64,000 bases of DNA. Source: Sutcliffiella horikoshii DSM 8719 (lineage in GTDB: Bacteria > Bacillota > Bacilli > Bacillales > Bacillaceae_I). Location of the stretch: positions 62,001-126,000 of the forward strand of contig LQXN01000057.1 of the NCBI GenBank assembly GCA_001648575.1. The letters run 5' to 3'. The notes under the pieces were generated by a model. The model ran no database searches and was not told the DNA's origin. It was given only the letters and a program-made list of their open reading frames with translations. Positions 51,503 through 60,463 of this stretch are shown here, one piece after another. How positions within the stretch are numbered: position 1 is the stretch's first letter; each line of letters begins with the position of its first letter. The translations under genes were made by a program, and so were the position numbers.

Positions 51503-54500
51503 CTAGTTCTCTTGAACTTCCCTGCGATTTTTCTTGAAAATCTTCGACAATACTTCATAAACGATCGGTACTATAATCAGTGTCAACAGCGTTGAACTTG
51601 TCAGTCCACCAATAACGGTAATTGCGAGTCCTTTTGAAATCAGGCCTCCACCACCGTCGATTGCCAGTGGGATTAGCGCTCCGATGGTTGCGATGGCTGT
51701 CATCAAGATTGGACGCAAACGGGTTGCGCCTGCTTCTAGGATAGCTTCGCGCATCGTCAAGCCGTCTCGTTCCATGTGAAGAATTCTATCTACAAGTACG
51801 ATGGCATTCGTTACGACGATACCTATCAGCATGAGCAGCCCCATCATGACTGGTACGGAGATCGTTTCTCCTGCCCAAAGTAGGCCGACAAAGGCACCGA
51901 TTACTGCGAATGGCAAGGAGAATAGGATGGAGAATGGTGCTACTCCTTCACCAAATGTCACAACAAGGATGAAGTAAACGATCGCAATCGCTGCAAGCAT
52001 CGCAAGCCCGAGCTGTGTGAACGTTTCTTCCATGTCAGCTGTCACACCGGCAACTTCCATCGTTACGCCGTTTGGCAGTTCCACATCACTAATCGCTTCA
52101 TCAACTTCTGCGGTTGCTTTGGAGATGTCATCACCAATGACCGTTCCGCTGACAGAAGCATAGTATTCGCCTTTTGATCTAGCAAGGGTATTAAGCGTCG
52201 TTCCTTCTTCCACCTCAACAAGCTCAGATAAAGGCATCGTTGTTCCCATGGCCGTCGGAACTTCTGTTGCTAATAATTCATCAATTGATTTTGGCTGCTC
52301 TTGTTGTTCTTGTTTTACAATCACATCAAGGGTTTTGCCGTCTTTTTCTACATTTGTCAGTACTTCTTCAAATTGCGGGCTAAGCATCATCACGATTTGC
52401 CCAGCTGTAAGACCGTATTGGAGCAGCTCATCCTGACTCACTTTTAACGTGTGCTCGACAAAAGCTTCTTCAGCAGTTGATGAAACATTTTCTAATGAAT
52501 CCGTGCCGCTCATCGCGTCTTCCACCATTTTTACTGCGTCATTTAAGTTATCAAGGTTTTCACTTGAGAATGTATAACTGATTTCATTGGATGCCATGGC
52601 TCCAGTGGTGAAGTTTTGGCTCTTCCATTCACCAGATTGACCGATGTTGAACACATAGTCTTCCACTTCACTACGTGCTTCAGGGAAGTCCTCCATGTCC
52701 GGATCAAAAATGAGGTACATCAACACTCCGTCAGATCCGCCGCCCATCATGGCCATTTGAGCATCTGCACCATCTGTGACAGAAAGCTGCACAATGTCAA
52801 TATCGTCACGATCCATCATGGTTGCTTCTACTTCTTCCACATTCGCAAGGGTCTCATCTCTGAGTTCCCCGGCTTTAGGTGTGTACGTTAAATACATCAC
52901 TTTGTCTTCTTCGCTTCCTAAAAAGCTGAATCCGATAAGCGGAGTCAGACCAAGACTTCCGACCAAGAGCACAACCGCTAAAATGGATGTAATGATTTTG
53001 TGGTTCAAAGACCAATTCAAGGCACCTTTGTACCAATTAGCAAGTTTGCCGACTTCCTTATGACCGCTTTCTGTCTTTTCGCTATAAAGCTTTTTCCTGA
53101 AAAGGAAGTGCGACATCGCAGGAACGATGGTTACCGCTACGATCAGTGACGCTCCAAGCGCGAAGGTCATTGTCAGGGCGAACGGCATGAACAACTCCCC
53201 AACCATTCCGCCAACAAAGATTAACGGTGCAAATACCGCAACCGTTACAAGCGTTGAAGAAAGAATAGGCTTGAACATTTCAAGGGTTGCTTCCCGGACA
53301 AGTGCGCGGCCTGTTAACATTTCTTCTTTCAAATGCAATCTTCGGTATATATTTTCCACAACAACAATCGAGTCATCGATAACACGACCGATTGCGACGG
53401 TTACCGCCCCTAGTGTCATGATATTTAACGTAATATCCATCCAGTTCAATAGTAAAAATGCCATGAAAATCGACACCGGAATGGATACGATGGAAATCAG
53501 GGTTGATTTGACATCCCTTAAGAATAGTAGGATGATCAAGATGGCAATTGCGCCACCAAACAATGCTTTTTCCACCATTGTTGCAACGGATTTCTCGATT
53601 GGTTCCCCTTGATCAAGGGTCACATCAACCACTAAACCGTCAATGCGTTCCTGCTCTTCTTCCATTAATGATTTCACTTCATTTACAACATCCACTGTGT
53701 TAGCCTGCGGATGCTTCAATACTTGAATCGCAATGGCATCTGCCCCGTTCGTTCTTGAAACGGATTCCACTTTTCCGATCACTTCGATTTCGGCTATATC
53801 ACTTAATTTTACAAAAGGAACTTGAACCGTTTCGGATGGAGTGACAGGGATCAGCATTTCCTCTAGTTCCGCTGCGGTCATGAATTTCCCGTCAACAGAA
53901 ACTGCTTCTTCTCCCTCTTCAAACTCGTAAAGCCCTAGAGAAACATCCAAGTTGCTTGCTTGAATCATTTGTTTGACATCATCTTCTGTTAACCCAAGCT
54001 CTTCCATCTGTTCTGTGTCATAGCGAAGCTCGACTTCTTCTATATGCTGTCCGGCAATGGTCGCGGACGCAACGCCTTCAAGCTTCTGGATTTTCGGAAG
54101 CAAGGATTCCTCCACAGTTGCCGATAATTCTACAATGTCTTCTGTTTCGCTGCTTGCACTTAAAGCCACAACAGGCATCATATTCATACTTATTGATGTA
54201 ACCATTGGTTCTTGGGCACCCTCAGGGAGTTCCACATCATTCAAGGCAGCGGTTAATGCACGCTTCGCCTCATCCATATCTGTTCCATACTCATATTCGA
54301 TTTGCAAATTTGCCATGTTGGAATACGAGTTGGAATAAACCGATTTTACATCGTCTAAACCTTCCGCCACCTGTTCAAGCGGGATCGAGACACTCTCCAT
54401 CACCTCTTCAGGCGTTGCACCAGGATAAACATCCATCACCATTAAAAACGGGATTGAGATATCTGGAATCGTTTCCGTTTTCATTTTTGTACCTGAATAG

Positions 54501-54580
54501 ATTCCTGCTACGGTAATAATAATAGTCAGTAACCATACTGCCAACTTATTTCTTATAACAAAATTGACTAACCCTCTCAC
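51503..54580 (-). CDS. swrC: RND/AcrB-family efflux pump, SwrC-like
   Basis: 1025 residues. Membrane helix at ~10-28, two large outer loops (~30-330 and ~540-830) and two groups of six helices. RND motifs are TIPDISIPFLMV, GRVIDDSIVVVENIYRRL and VTNAIVLVDRI. In Bacillus subtilis SwrC (YerP) exports surfactin and supports swarming; the pump is H+ driven. The start is set to GTG 54580 (AGGGTAGG upstream), because the ATG at 54652 lies on the -35 box. Divergent TetR gene next door, as in yerO-yerP. Confidence 0.9.
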   Translation of the reverse strand: MRGLVNFVIRNKLAVWLLTIIITVAGIYSGTKMKTETIPDISIPFLMVMDVYPGATPEEVMESVSIPLEQVAEGLDDVKSVYSNSYSNMANLQIEYEYGTDMDEAKRALTAALNDVELPEGAQEPMVTSISMNMMPVVALSASSETEDIVELSATVEESLLPKIQKLEGVASATIAGQHIEEVELRYDTEQMEELGLTEDDVKQMIQASNLDVSLGLYEFEEGEEAVSVDGKFMTAAELEEMLIPVTPSETVQVPFVKLSDIAEIEVIGKVESVSRTNGADAIAIQVLKHPQANTVDVVNEVKSLMEEEQERIDGLVVDVTLDQGEPIEKSVATMVEKALFGGAIAILIILLFLRDVKSTLISIVSIPVSIFMAFLLLNWMDITLNIMTLGAVTVAIGRVIDDSIVVVENIYRRLHLKEEMLTGRALVREATLEMFKPILSSTLVTVAVFAPLIFVGGMVGELFMPFALTMTFALGASLIVAVTIVPAMSHFLFRKKLYSEKTESGHKEVGKLANWYKGALNWSLNHKIITSILAVVLLVGSLGLTPLIGFSFLGSEEDKVMYLTYTPKAGELRDETLANVEEVEATMMDRDDIDIVQLSVTDGADAQMAMMGGGSDGVLMYLIFDPDMEDFPEARSEVEDYVFNIGQSGEWKSQNFTTGAMASNEISYTFSSENLDNLNDAVKMVEDAMSGTDSLENVSSTAEEAFVEHTLKVSQDELLQYGLTAGQIVMMLSPQFEEVLTNVEKDGKTLDVIVKQEQQEQPKSIDELLATEVPTAMGTTMPLSELVEVEEGTTLNTLARSKGEYYASVSGTVIGDDISKATAEVDEAISDVELPNGVTMEVAGVTADMEETFTQLGLAMLAAIAIVYFILVVTFGEGVAPFSILFSLPFAVIGAFVGLLWAGETISVPVMMGLLMLIGIVVTNAIVLVDRILHMERDGLTMREAILEAGATRLRPILMTAIATIGALIPLAIDGGGGLISKGLAITVIGGLTSSTLLTLIIVPIVYEVLSKIFKKNRREVQEN

Positions 54581-54623
54581 GGTTGCACCTACCCTTTTAT
54601 TGACTTTATATACTCCATTCCAT

Positions 54624-54652
54624 ATACTAATGACTATCCGGTCATATGTCAA
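54624..54652 (-). promoter_or_regulatory. swrC promoter with internal TetR operator
   Basis: Minus strand: TTGACA (54652-54647), 17-nt spacer, TAGTAT (54629-54624). The spacer holds a palindrome ATGAC-tatccg-GTCAT (54630-54645), probably bound by the adjacent TetR protein. Confidence 0.75.
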
Positions 54653-54674
54653 CGATTTAGATAGGGGAAACTAT

Positions 54675-55508
54675 ATGTCAAAAAAACAACTAATCATGGA
54701 AAAAGCCACAGAGCTTTTCGCCAATCAAGGCTTTGAAGCGACTTCCATCCAACAAATAACAGAGAAATGCGGCATATCCAAAGGGTCTTTCTACCTGTCT
54801 TTTAAATCAAAAGATGAGTTGATCATGGAGATGCTTGACTACTTTTTCATAGAAGTAACGACCGAAACTGACCAGTTAGTCAATTTACATAAAAGCGATA
54901 AAGATTTACTCTTTAGATTCTACCAATTGACGTTTCAATTCTTTGCAAAGCATGCCGATTTTGCAAAAGTCCTTATAAAAGAAATGCCCCATTCCCTGAA
55001 CCAGGAACTACTGATGAAGTCCATGACCTATGATGTTCAAACTTCTAAGAACATTTTGAAGATGGTGGAGAGTATTTATGGAGACAGGGTTCAGGCAACC
55101 AAGTATGACCTTGTTTATTGTATAAAAGGCTTTTTGCGTATTTATTCAGAACTGTTTCTTTTTTACGAGGTGGAGCTGGATATGAACTTATTATGTCAGT
55201 CACTAGTGGAAAAGACGGATAGCTTGGCGAAGCATTCTAACATCCCATTTATTACCGAGGAACTCGAGTTCTATTTGAAAAATGCCGATAAAATCGTGGA
55301 TTCTAAAGAAGAGGTGCTTGCCTTGGTGGATAGGCAGGCAGAAGAAATGGAAGATTCAGTGGTCAAAGAGTCTTTAGAGATGTTGCGGGAAGACATTTTG
55401 ACGCCTTCCCTGCCGCTTGCAGTTCGAAGAGGCTTGATTGAAAATGTGCGTGTGCATGCTGATGGAAAGTGGCTGGCGTTGGTGTTGGATAAGTGGTTTG
55501 AATCTTAG
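54675..55508 (+). CDS. TetR-family repressor (YerO-like)
   Basis: 277 residues. TetR helix-turn-helix at ~10-50 (ATELFANQGFEATSIQQI, ISKGSFYLSFKSKDEL), then a ligand-binding helical domain, longer than the usual ~200 residues by an acidic C-terminal part. AGGGG lies 7 nt before the ATG at 54675. It is divergent from swrC and 94 nt away, and likely represses the pump and itself. Confidence 0.9.
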   Translation: MSKKQLIMEKATELFANQGFEATSIQQITEKCGISKGSFYLSFKSKDELIMEMLDYFFIEVTTETDQLVNLHKSDKDLLFRFYQLTFQFFAKHADFAKVLIKEMPHSLNQELLMKSMTYDVQTSKNILKMVESIYGDRVQATKYDLVYCIKGFLRIYSELFLFYEVELDMNLLCQSLVEKTDSLAKHSNIPFITEELEFYLKNADKIVDSKEEVLALVDRQAEEMEDSVVKESLEMLREDILTPSLPLAVRRGLIENVRVHADGKWLALVLDKWFES

Positions 55509-55522
55509 AAAAGTGGATTTTA

Positions 55523-55605
55523 GGGACAGGCACCGTGTCACAGTTTGGGGCGGCTTGCCTGTCCTCTCAGTCCTTGTTTAGTCAAAAGTCCAAAGTGCCT
55601 GTCCC
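55523..55605. repeat. GGGACAGGCAC inverted repeat element
   Basis: GGGACAGGCAC (55523-55533) and GTGCCTGTCCC (55595-55605) are exact inverted copies, with a further CTTGCCTGTCC (55554-55564) between. I recall REP-like sequences of this kind in Bacillus, often tied to tyrosine (Y1) transposases; none is encoded here. It may also end TetR and pRiA4b-like transcripts. Confidence 0.65.
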
Positions 55606-55630
55606 GGCACCCCCTTTGTCCCCGAAGCCC

Positions 55631-56728
55631 TTAAATCTTCTTCAACAGCCAATTAATTTTTTGTCTATCAAACTTCTCATATCCCTGCATCTCTCCCCAT
55701 TCCTTTGTTTGGTGGTTATCTTCATGCGAGGGATCGTTTATGATAGCCAGAAACGTCTCAAAGCCCATTTCTCCTCCTACATCTTCGGGCGGTGCATCTC
55801 CTTCACCCTCATTACAAGTCGAATAGTTAACATTGTAGTCGTTTATGATTTCTTCTACTTCAATTATGTGTTTCCAGCCATCACCGAAATCATAATTGTA
55901 AACAATATGGGACTTTGCAAAATCCTTCAGTCTAAGTCCGGTTTCCATTTTCATCGGAACCTCGCCCTGATAGGATAATGATTCCTCACTACAGACCAGA
56001 TTAAGGTCCGGGCGGTCTTTCCATCCAGAGCCATCATCTTTCTTTTCAAATACCTCATAGTCATGGAGATGGCTGTTTTGCCAAGAGAAAGCAGTCTGCA
56101 AAACCTCATGCAGTTCGGGAAAAGTAATGGCTACAGGAACTGTGATCCTCCTCCAAACCGAGTGGTGTTCAAGTTCTAATGTGACTTTCAGCACCAGCGC
56201 TTCCGTGTCAAAAATTGGCTTACCTAAAAAATCCTGTAAGTCTTTATACATCTTTTCATTGGGTTTGAAATAGGCATTCTTACCTTCTCCAACCAACATC
56301 GAGCTGATCCATTTGCTCATTCCGACCTGCACGATTACATTTGGATCCCATAGCCTCTCACCAAAATGCACCTCTTCACAAGCCTTATTCAGCCGTGCGA
56401 CCAACTTGCGATCCTTGGTTTTTGCATAGTTCATACTGGATGTAGTCTGAAGATACTTATCGATGACCTCATCTTTAATCGACTCAGCCTGAAACATCTC
56501 CCGGATTGCATCCTTGATCAGGGTGTCAAAACGCTTCTTATCTTTCGCTTTCAATCCATAAAGAACAATAGCATAACGGTTCTTATCATTAACCAAGACA
56601 AAAAACTTTTCCCTGCCAAACTTTAAAAAATTCGCGTGCCATGCGAGAAGTGGCTCGTATTCACCATCCGGCTCACCAGGAATCATTTTCAATTCATCGA
56701 ACAGCTTCTTCGTGCACTGAATTAACAT
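55631..56728 (-). CDS. DUF6933 + pRiA4b ORF-3-like protein
   Basis: 365 residues. The N-terminal ~150 residues match the DUF6933 type (LLAWHANFLKFGREKFFVLVND); the C-terminal ~190 form the plasmid pRiA4b ORF-3 domain (LELEHHSVWRRITVP, FSWQNSHLHDYEVF, YDFGDGWKHIIEVE). The combination is frequent in Bacillaceae and Clostridia; function unknown, mobile-element history possible. GGAGAG lies before the ATG. Confidence 0.85.
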   Translation of the reverse strand: MLIQCTKKLFDELKMIPGEPDGEYEPLLAWHANFLKFGREKFFVLVNDKNRYAIVLYGLKAKDKKRFDTLIKDAIREMFQAESIKDEVIDKYLQTTSSMNYAKTKDRKLVARLNKACEEVHFGERLWDPNVIVQVGMSKWISSMLVGEGKNAYFKPNEKMYKDLQDFLGKPIFDTEALVLKVTLELEHHSVWRRITVPVAITFPELHEVLQTAFSWQNSHLHDYEVFEKKDDGSGWKDRPDLNLVCSEESLSYQGEVPMKMETGLRLKDFAKSHIVYNYDFGDGWKHIIEVEEIINDYNVNYSTCNEGEGDAPPEDVGGEMGFETFLAIINDPSHEDNHQTKEWGEMQGYEKFDRQKINWLLKKI

Positions 56729-56867
56729 CGAGACTCTCCTTTAAATACATTTTGTTGCTTTGATTCTATCATAGTGGTGGGGTGGGGAGGCAAATGGGGG
56801 GAGTGAGCACGTTTATGCGAGAAGTGACATAAAGCAGAATATATCAGAGGAAAATGTCCTTACTACT

Positions 56868-57725
56868 TCACCCTGCCTTGGTATACCTGCAAACAGGATA
56901 TCCACTGCAGCCATAAAACAAACCAAATTTGCCTTTCTTAATTGCGAGTTGGCCACCACATTTAGGGCATATTTCGGCACTTTTATGGATATCTGACTGA
57001 TGCTTAGTCACCGGCTTATGCACAAGGTTTTCCCGTTTCTTATCTTTTATCGCATCCACATGTCTTCTATAAATAAGTTTCTTTTGTTTTCTATCTTTTA
57101 TAATCAATTGTTCTAAAGCCTTGTTAATATTCTGCAATTCTTCCTCACTTACTTGACGCTCTAAAGACTCTTTTATAACCTTGTTCAGCTGGGGAATTTG
57201 TATAACCCTTGCCGTGCTGAAATCATCTTCAAATTTCAACGTAGATCTGCTTGAGAAAGCAACAACTGATTGAAAATTATGATGTTCTCCAAGGTATCCC
57301 CTCAAAGCTTGAATATGTCCATAATTCTGCCAAATTGGGTTAAAAAATTTCTCTTTCCGCTTATAGATCACCTGTGTCCAATGACGCTGGTTCTCCTTCC
57401 CGAAAATCCATCCATCATAATGCTTTGTTTCGATAACAAAGATTCCTGTCGGAGATGTTACCACATGATCCACTTGGGCAGTTCCGCCTTTTTCATTTGG
57501 TACATATAAATCATGATACACCTTAAACAAAGGACCCAACTTCTCTAATTCCCTGTTCACAGCCCTCTCCCCAATTGCCCCTTTTATCCGTGGAAAGTTG
57601 ACTCTTAAATAAATCATTCCTGCAAAAAGGAAAAACGGCAAAACTATTGGAACTATCGCAAACAATAATGGAAATAAAATAATAATTCCTATTGATTTAA
57701 CTACGGCCTTCTGCAGATTTGACAA
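56868..57725 (-). CDS. Membrane-bound NERD-domain protein with topoisomerase-type zinc finger
   Basis: 285 residues. One or two membrane helices (~8-40), then a NERD nuclease-like domain with Glu53 (GAIGERA), Asp86 (AQVDHVV), Glu99 and Lys101 (VIETKHYDGW), and a C-terminal four-Cys topoisomerase zinc finger (CPKCGG...YGCSGYPVCRY, ~255-280). TTG start with GAGGTG upstream. It is a different subfamily from the 32342 gene and has no repeat arrays nearby. A nuclease role at the membrane is possible. Confidence 0.85.
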   Translation of the reverse strand: MSNLQKAVVKSIGIIILFPLLFAIVPIVLPFFLFAGMIYLRVNFPRIKGAIGERAVNRELEKLGPLFKVYHDLYVPNEKGGTAQVDHVVTSPTGIFVIETKHYDGWIFGKENQRHWTQVIYKRKEKFFNPIWQNYGHIQALRGYLGEHHNFQSVVAFSSRSTLKFEDDFSTARVIQIPQLNKVIKESLERQVSEEELQNINKALEQLIIKDRKQKKLIYRRHVDAIKDKKRENLVHKPVTKHQSDIHKSAEICPKCGGQLAIKKGKFGLFYGCSGYPVCRYTKAG

Positions 57726-57850
57726 CCCGGCACCTCATTTTTTGGAATATTTTTATACAATTCCAATAATAGGGTATCAGGTAAGATTAATCTAGTATTT
57801 TTTGTAAAATTAATAGTAGTAAAGGACTACCCTAAAGGTGGCGAAACGTG

Positions 57851-58012
57851 ATGTTTGGGATTCTAAAACCGTCTAAAACCTCAGCGCATAAAACAAATAC
57901 AATGAGGAAAAATATCACAATATCTTTTCGTCAAGGTTGGTTAGTTTTTAATGATGAAATAACCACAATCTTTGAGAAAAGAGCCTTTCCTAAAGGAGAA
58001 CAGCATGGATAA
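57851..58012 (+). CDS. 53-residue basic protein, first gene of a three-gene operon
   Basis: Starts MFGILKPSKTSAHKTN and ends KRAFPKGEQHG. AAGGTGG lies 8 nt before the ATG at 57851. Its stop (58010-58012) overlaps the start region of the next gene by 8 nt, and that gene's ribosome site lies within it, so translation may be coupled. Not recognised. Confidence 0.5.
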   Translation: MFGILKPSKTSAHKTNTMRKNITISFRQGWLVFNDEITTIFEKRAFPKGEQHG

Positions 58013-58793
58013 TTTCAGCAATGACAACACAGCAAGAAGATATAGAGCCCATGTCAGTATACTAGGAACAACTCAGCTTCATCTTAAAAACCCTTATATC
58101 ATGGCTTGGTGGAGTGCTGCTTTTCCTGGGTTTGGACATCTTCTTTTATCCAAATATATTAGGGGATTCGTACTGTTTATCTGGGAGGTTTTGGTCAATA
58201 TTAAATCCCATGTTAATTCTGCAATGATTTATTCTTTTCAAGGCGATATTGATAAAGCAAAAGAGGTTTTGGATACCCAATGGTTATTAATTTATATTCC
58301 AGTCTATATATTTGCAATCTGGGATAGTTATCGGACAACTGTTGATATGAATAAAGTTTTTGTATTGGCAGAACGAGAAGAGCATAGGTTCAATACTTTT
58401 AGTATAGGTGCACTTGAAGTGAATTATTTAGATAGAAGAAATCCCATAATGGCAGTCATATGGTCATTTTTCATTCCAGGTTTAGGACAGCTTTATATAC
58501 ATAGAATTGTAACGGCATTTTTCGTCATCATATGGCTGGTTGTCTTTTTTTATTATTCCCACGGTCTGGAGGCTATTTCCTTATTGTTTTTAGGAGAAAT
58601 TGAAAAGGCTACGGCGGCCATTGATCCAGAATGGCTCTTGTTCTTACCATCTTTATATGGTTTTGCCATTTATGATTCTTATATTAATTCGGTTGAAAAT
58701 AATAAATTATACGATAAAGAACAACGCAGTTTTTTTATTGATAAGTATCAATCTTCATCCTTTAAGGTATTAAAAGGAAAAAAGGTGGAATAA
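58005..58793 (+). CDS. Polytopic membrane protein with two TM2-like repeats
   Basis: 262 residues. Two similar halves, each with a Pro-Gly-Phe/Leu-Gly motif: WWSAAFPGFGHLLLSKYIRG (~29-48) and IWSFFIPGLGQLYIHR (~150-165), as in TM2-type domains. Each is followed by a membrane helix and a WLL...YDSY segment, so an internal duplication is likely. AAAGGAG lies 7 nt before the ATG at 58005. Function unknown. Confidence 0.75.
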   Translation: MDNFSNDNTARRYRAHVSILGTTQLHLKNPYIMAWWSAAFPGFGHLLLSKYIRGFVLFIWEVLVNIKSHVNSAMIYSFQGDIDKAKEVLDTQWLLIYIPVYIFAIWDSYRTTVDMNKVFVLAEREEHRFNTFSIGALEVNYLDRRNPIMAVIWSFFIPGLGQLYIHRIVTAFFVIIWLVVFFYYSHGLEAISLLFLGEIEKATAAIDPEWLLFLPSLYGFAIYDSYINSVENNKLYDKEQRSFFIDKYQSSSFKVLKGKKVE

Positions 58794-58794
58794 A

Positions 58795-59259
58795 ATGATG
58801 CAATTATTTTCAACTTTTGAACATTCTACACAAATAGAAATGGCTATATCCACCCTTGAAAAGAAGGGTATTGAAAGGGAAAATATATTTGTGGTCCCCC
58901 TTGATAACAGACAGGAGAATCATAAGTTGTTTGATACCCTTAATCGTTCGGACGGAACTTCTCTTATTGATATCGGAGCGGCACTCGGGACGGCTCTTTC
59001 CGTTATTGGCGCAAGTATTGGGTTCAAACTGGCATGGGGACCAATCTACTGGGGATTAATAGGTGCAACTGGAGGGTTTATTATAGGTCTTGCCATTCGC
59101 CTCTTTACCGAAAAGGTTGTAAAAAAGAAACGCAGGCTGTTAAAAGGATTTCACTCCGAAATAATTGTGATTGTCGATTGCGATGTTGCACAGGCAGAGC
59201 TTGTTGAAAACATCCTTTTTGGCCACTATGCTCTGGGAGTAGCAAAAATAAAGGGATAA
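58795..59259 (+). CDS. 154-residue glycine-zipper-type membrane protein
   Basis: Soluble N-terminal part like general-stress/YflT-type domains (STFEHSTQIEMAISTLEKKGIERENIFVVPL), a Gly-rich double membrane helix (~57-100: IGAALGTALSVIGASIG, GLIGATGGFIIGLA), and a C-terminal segment with IIVIVDCD that may pair with the N-terminal part. It starts 1 nt after the previous stop, with AAAGGTGG upstream. Likely works with the 58005 protein. Confidence 0.7.
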   Translation: MMQLFSTFEHSTQIEMAISTLEKKGIERENIFVVPLDNRQENHKLFDTLNRSDGTSLIDIGAALGTALSVIGASIGFKLAWGPIYWGLIGATGGFIIGLAIRLFTEKVVKKKRRLLKGFHSEIIVIVDCDVAQAELVENILFGHYALGVAKIKG

Positions 59260-59467
59260 ATAATAGTTGATATTATTTCAATATATCATGCACAGATAGT
59301 CGATATATAACGAATGGTTTTTTGTCTCTATACACCAACAACTAATAAGTGATTAATCAAACGTTTGTTTGAAAATTATTATATAATACTGATTTTCTAT
59401 GACTTCATCTGGGTAGTATTGTTCAAGTTTGCAGAGATAACCCTCCCTGCAAATCCCACTTCTATGT
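59260..59467. other. AT-rich spacer with TCAAACGTTTG box
   Basis: Holds TCAAACGTTTG (59357-59367) that matches the palindrome at 50848, followed by an AT-rich tract with TATAAT (59381 region). No gene downstream on the plus strand, so its role is unclear. Confidence 0.4.
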
Positions 59468-59512
59468 AAAAAAGAAGTGGCGGGTCAAGGTACTTATTTC
59501 CCTTGACCCGTC
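59468..59512 (-). terminator. Terminator of the cell-wall sugar operon
   Basis: CGGGTCAAGG (59481-59490) with CCTTGACCCG (59501-59510); the minus strand continues CCACTTCTTTTTT. Confidence 0.88.
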
Positions 59513-59513
59513 T

Positions 59514-60443
59514 TCATTCCCCCAGCATTCCTGCTCCGATAAGTCCGCTTTCTGTGCTCATTTGTGATAGTTCAATTTTTACATCATTAATTAATGACTG
59601 TAAGCCGATGGTTTGGATCTTCTTTTGTAAAAGTTCAATGATCCATTGACCGTTTTCCATGACGCCTCCACCGAGCACAATGATTTGTGGATTGAAGGTA
59701 TGGATGAGATTGACTACACCATGTGCCAAACCTGTAATCATTGTATGCACAACCTGTTTCGCCATCGCATCCCCTTCATGGTAAAGCTGGAACGTTTGTT
59801 GGCTAGTAATAGGGAGAGATGATCCGCTACTTGGATTTTGAAGTTGCATAAGGTTTTCCATCCTTTTCGCCACCCATGTCCCTGATGCATATGTCTCAAG
59901 GCACCCCCGCATTCCACAGTTACATTGTTCTCCATTCATATCAAGTGTCATATGCCCAAGTTCTGCTGCCCCGCCCCATGCACCACGTAAAAGAGCGCCA
60001 TTTGATATGACTCCACCGCCGACACCAGTACCAAGGGCAAGGCATACAACTTCTTTATATCCTTGCGCTGCACCAAGTTGATGCTCTGCTAAAGTTAATA
60101 CATTCACATCGTTATCTATGTAGATAGGTAAATGGGTATATTTCTCCACTTCTTCACGTAAAAAAACATCCCCCCAATCTTTAATATTGGTCGTGCCGGA
60201 CAACACAACTCCCTTAATGAAATCTACTTGGCCAGCAGTGCCTATGCCAATCTTCTCAAGTGGGATTGTCTCTGTATTTGCCCATTCGGTCATTTTCAAG
60301 ATTGCTTCCTTTAAGAGAATTAATATCTCGTCCCTCCCAAGTTCAGGGGTTGGAATTTTTCGTTTATATAGAACCTCACCGTTTTTACTTACAATACCTG
60401 CAAGAATTTTGGTGCCACCTATATCAACGCCAATGGAATACAT
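59514..60443 (-). CDS. ROK-family sugar kinase
   Basis: 309 residues. ATP loop VDIGGTKILAGIV (~5-17), catalytic Asp in IDNDVNVLTLAE (~104), GTGVGGGVI, and the zinc motif CNCGMRGCLE (~167-176). Without a DNA-binding part it is a kinase of glucose, GlcNAc or related amino sugar, using ATP in the cytoplasm. The ATG at 60443 has AGGAGGG 6 nt upstream. Last gene of the NagZ operon, so GlcNAc/MurNAc-type sugars are the likely substrates. Confidence 0.9.
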   Translation of the reverse strand: MYSIGVDIGGTKILAGIVSKNGEVLYKRKIPTPELGRDEILILLKEAILKMTEWANTETIPLEKIGIGTAGQVDFIKGVVLSGTTNIKDWGDVFLREEVEKYTHLPIYIDNDVNVLTLAEHQLGAAQGYKEVVCLALGTGVGGGVISNGALLRGAWGGAAELGHMTLDMNGEQCNCGMRGCLETYASGTWVAKRMENLMQLQNPSSGSSLPITSQQTFQLYHEGDAMAKQVVHTMITGLAHGVVNLIHTFNPQIIVLGGGVMENGQWIIELLQKKIQTIGLQSLINDVKIELSQMSTESGLIGAGMLGE

Positions 60444-60463
60444 TCCTGTCCCTCCTTTCCCCT

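Noticed and set aside
54581-54652. 24-residue N-terminal extension of SwrC
   Set aside because: It spans the -35, operator and -10 of the promoter.
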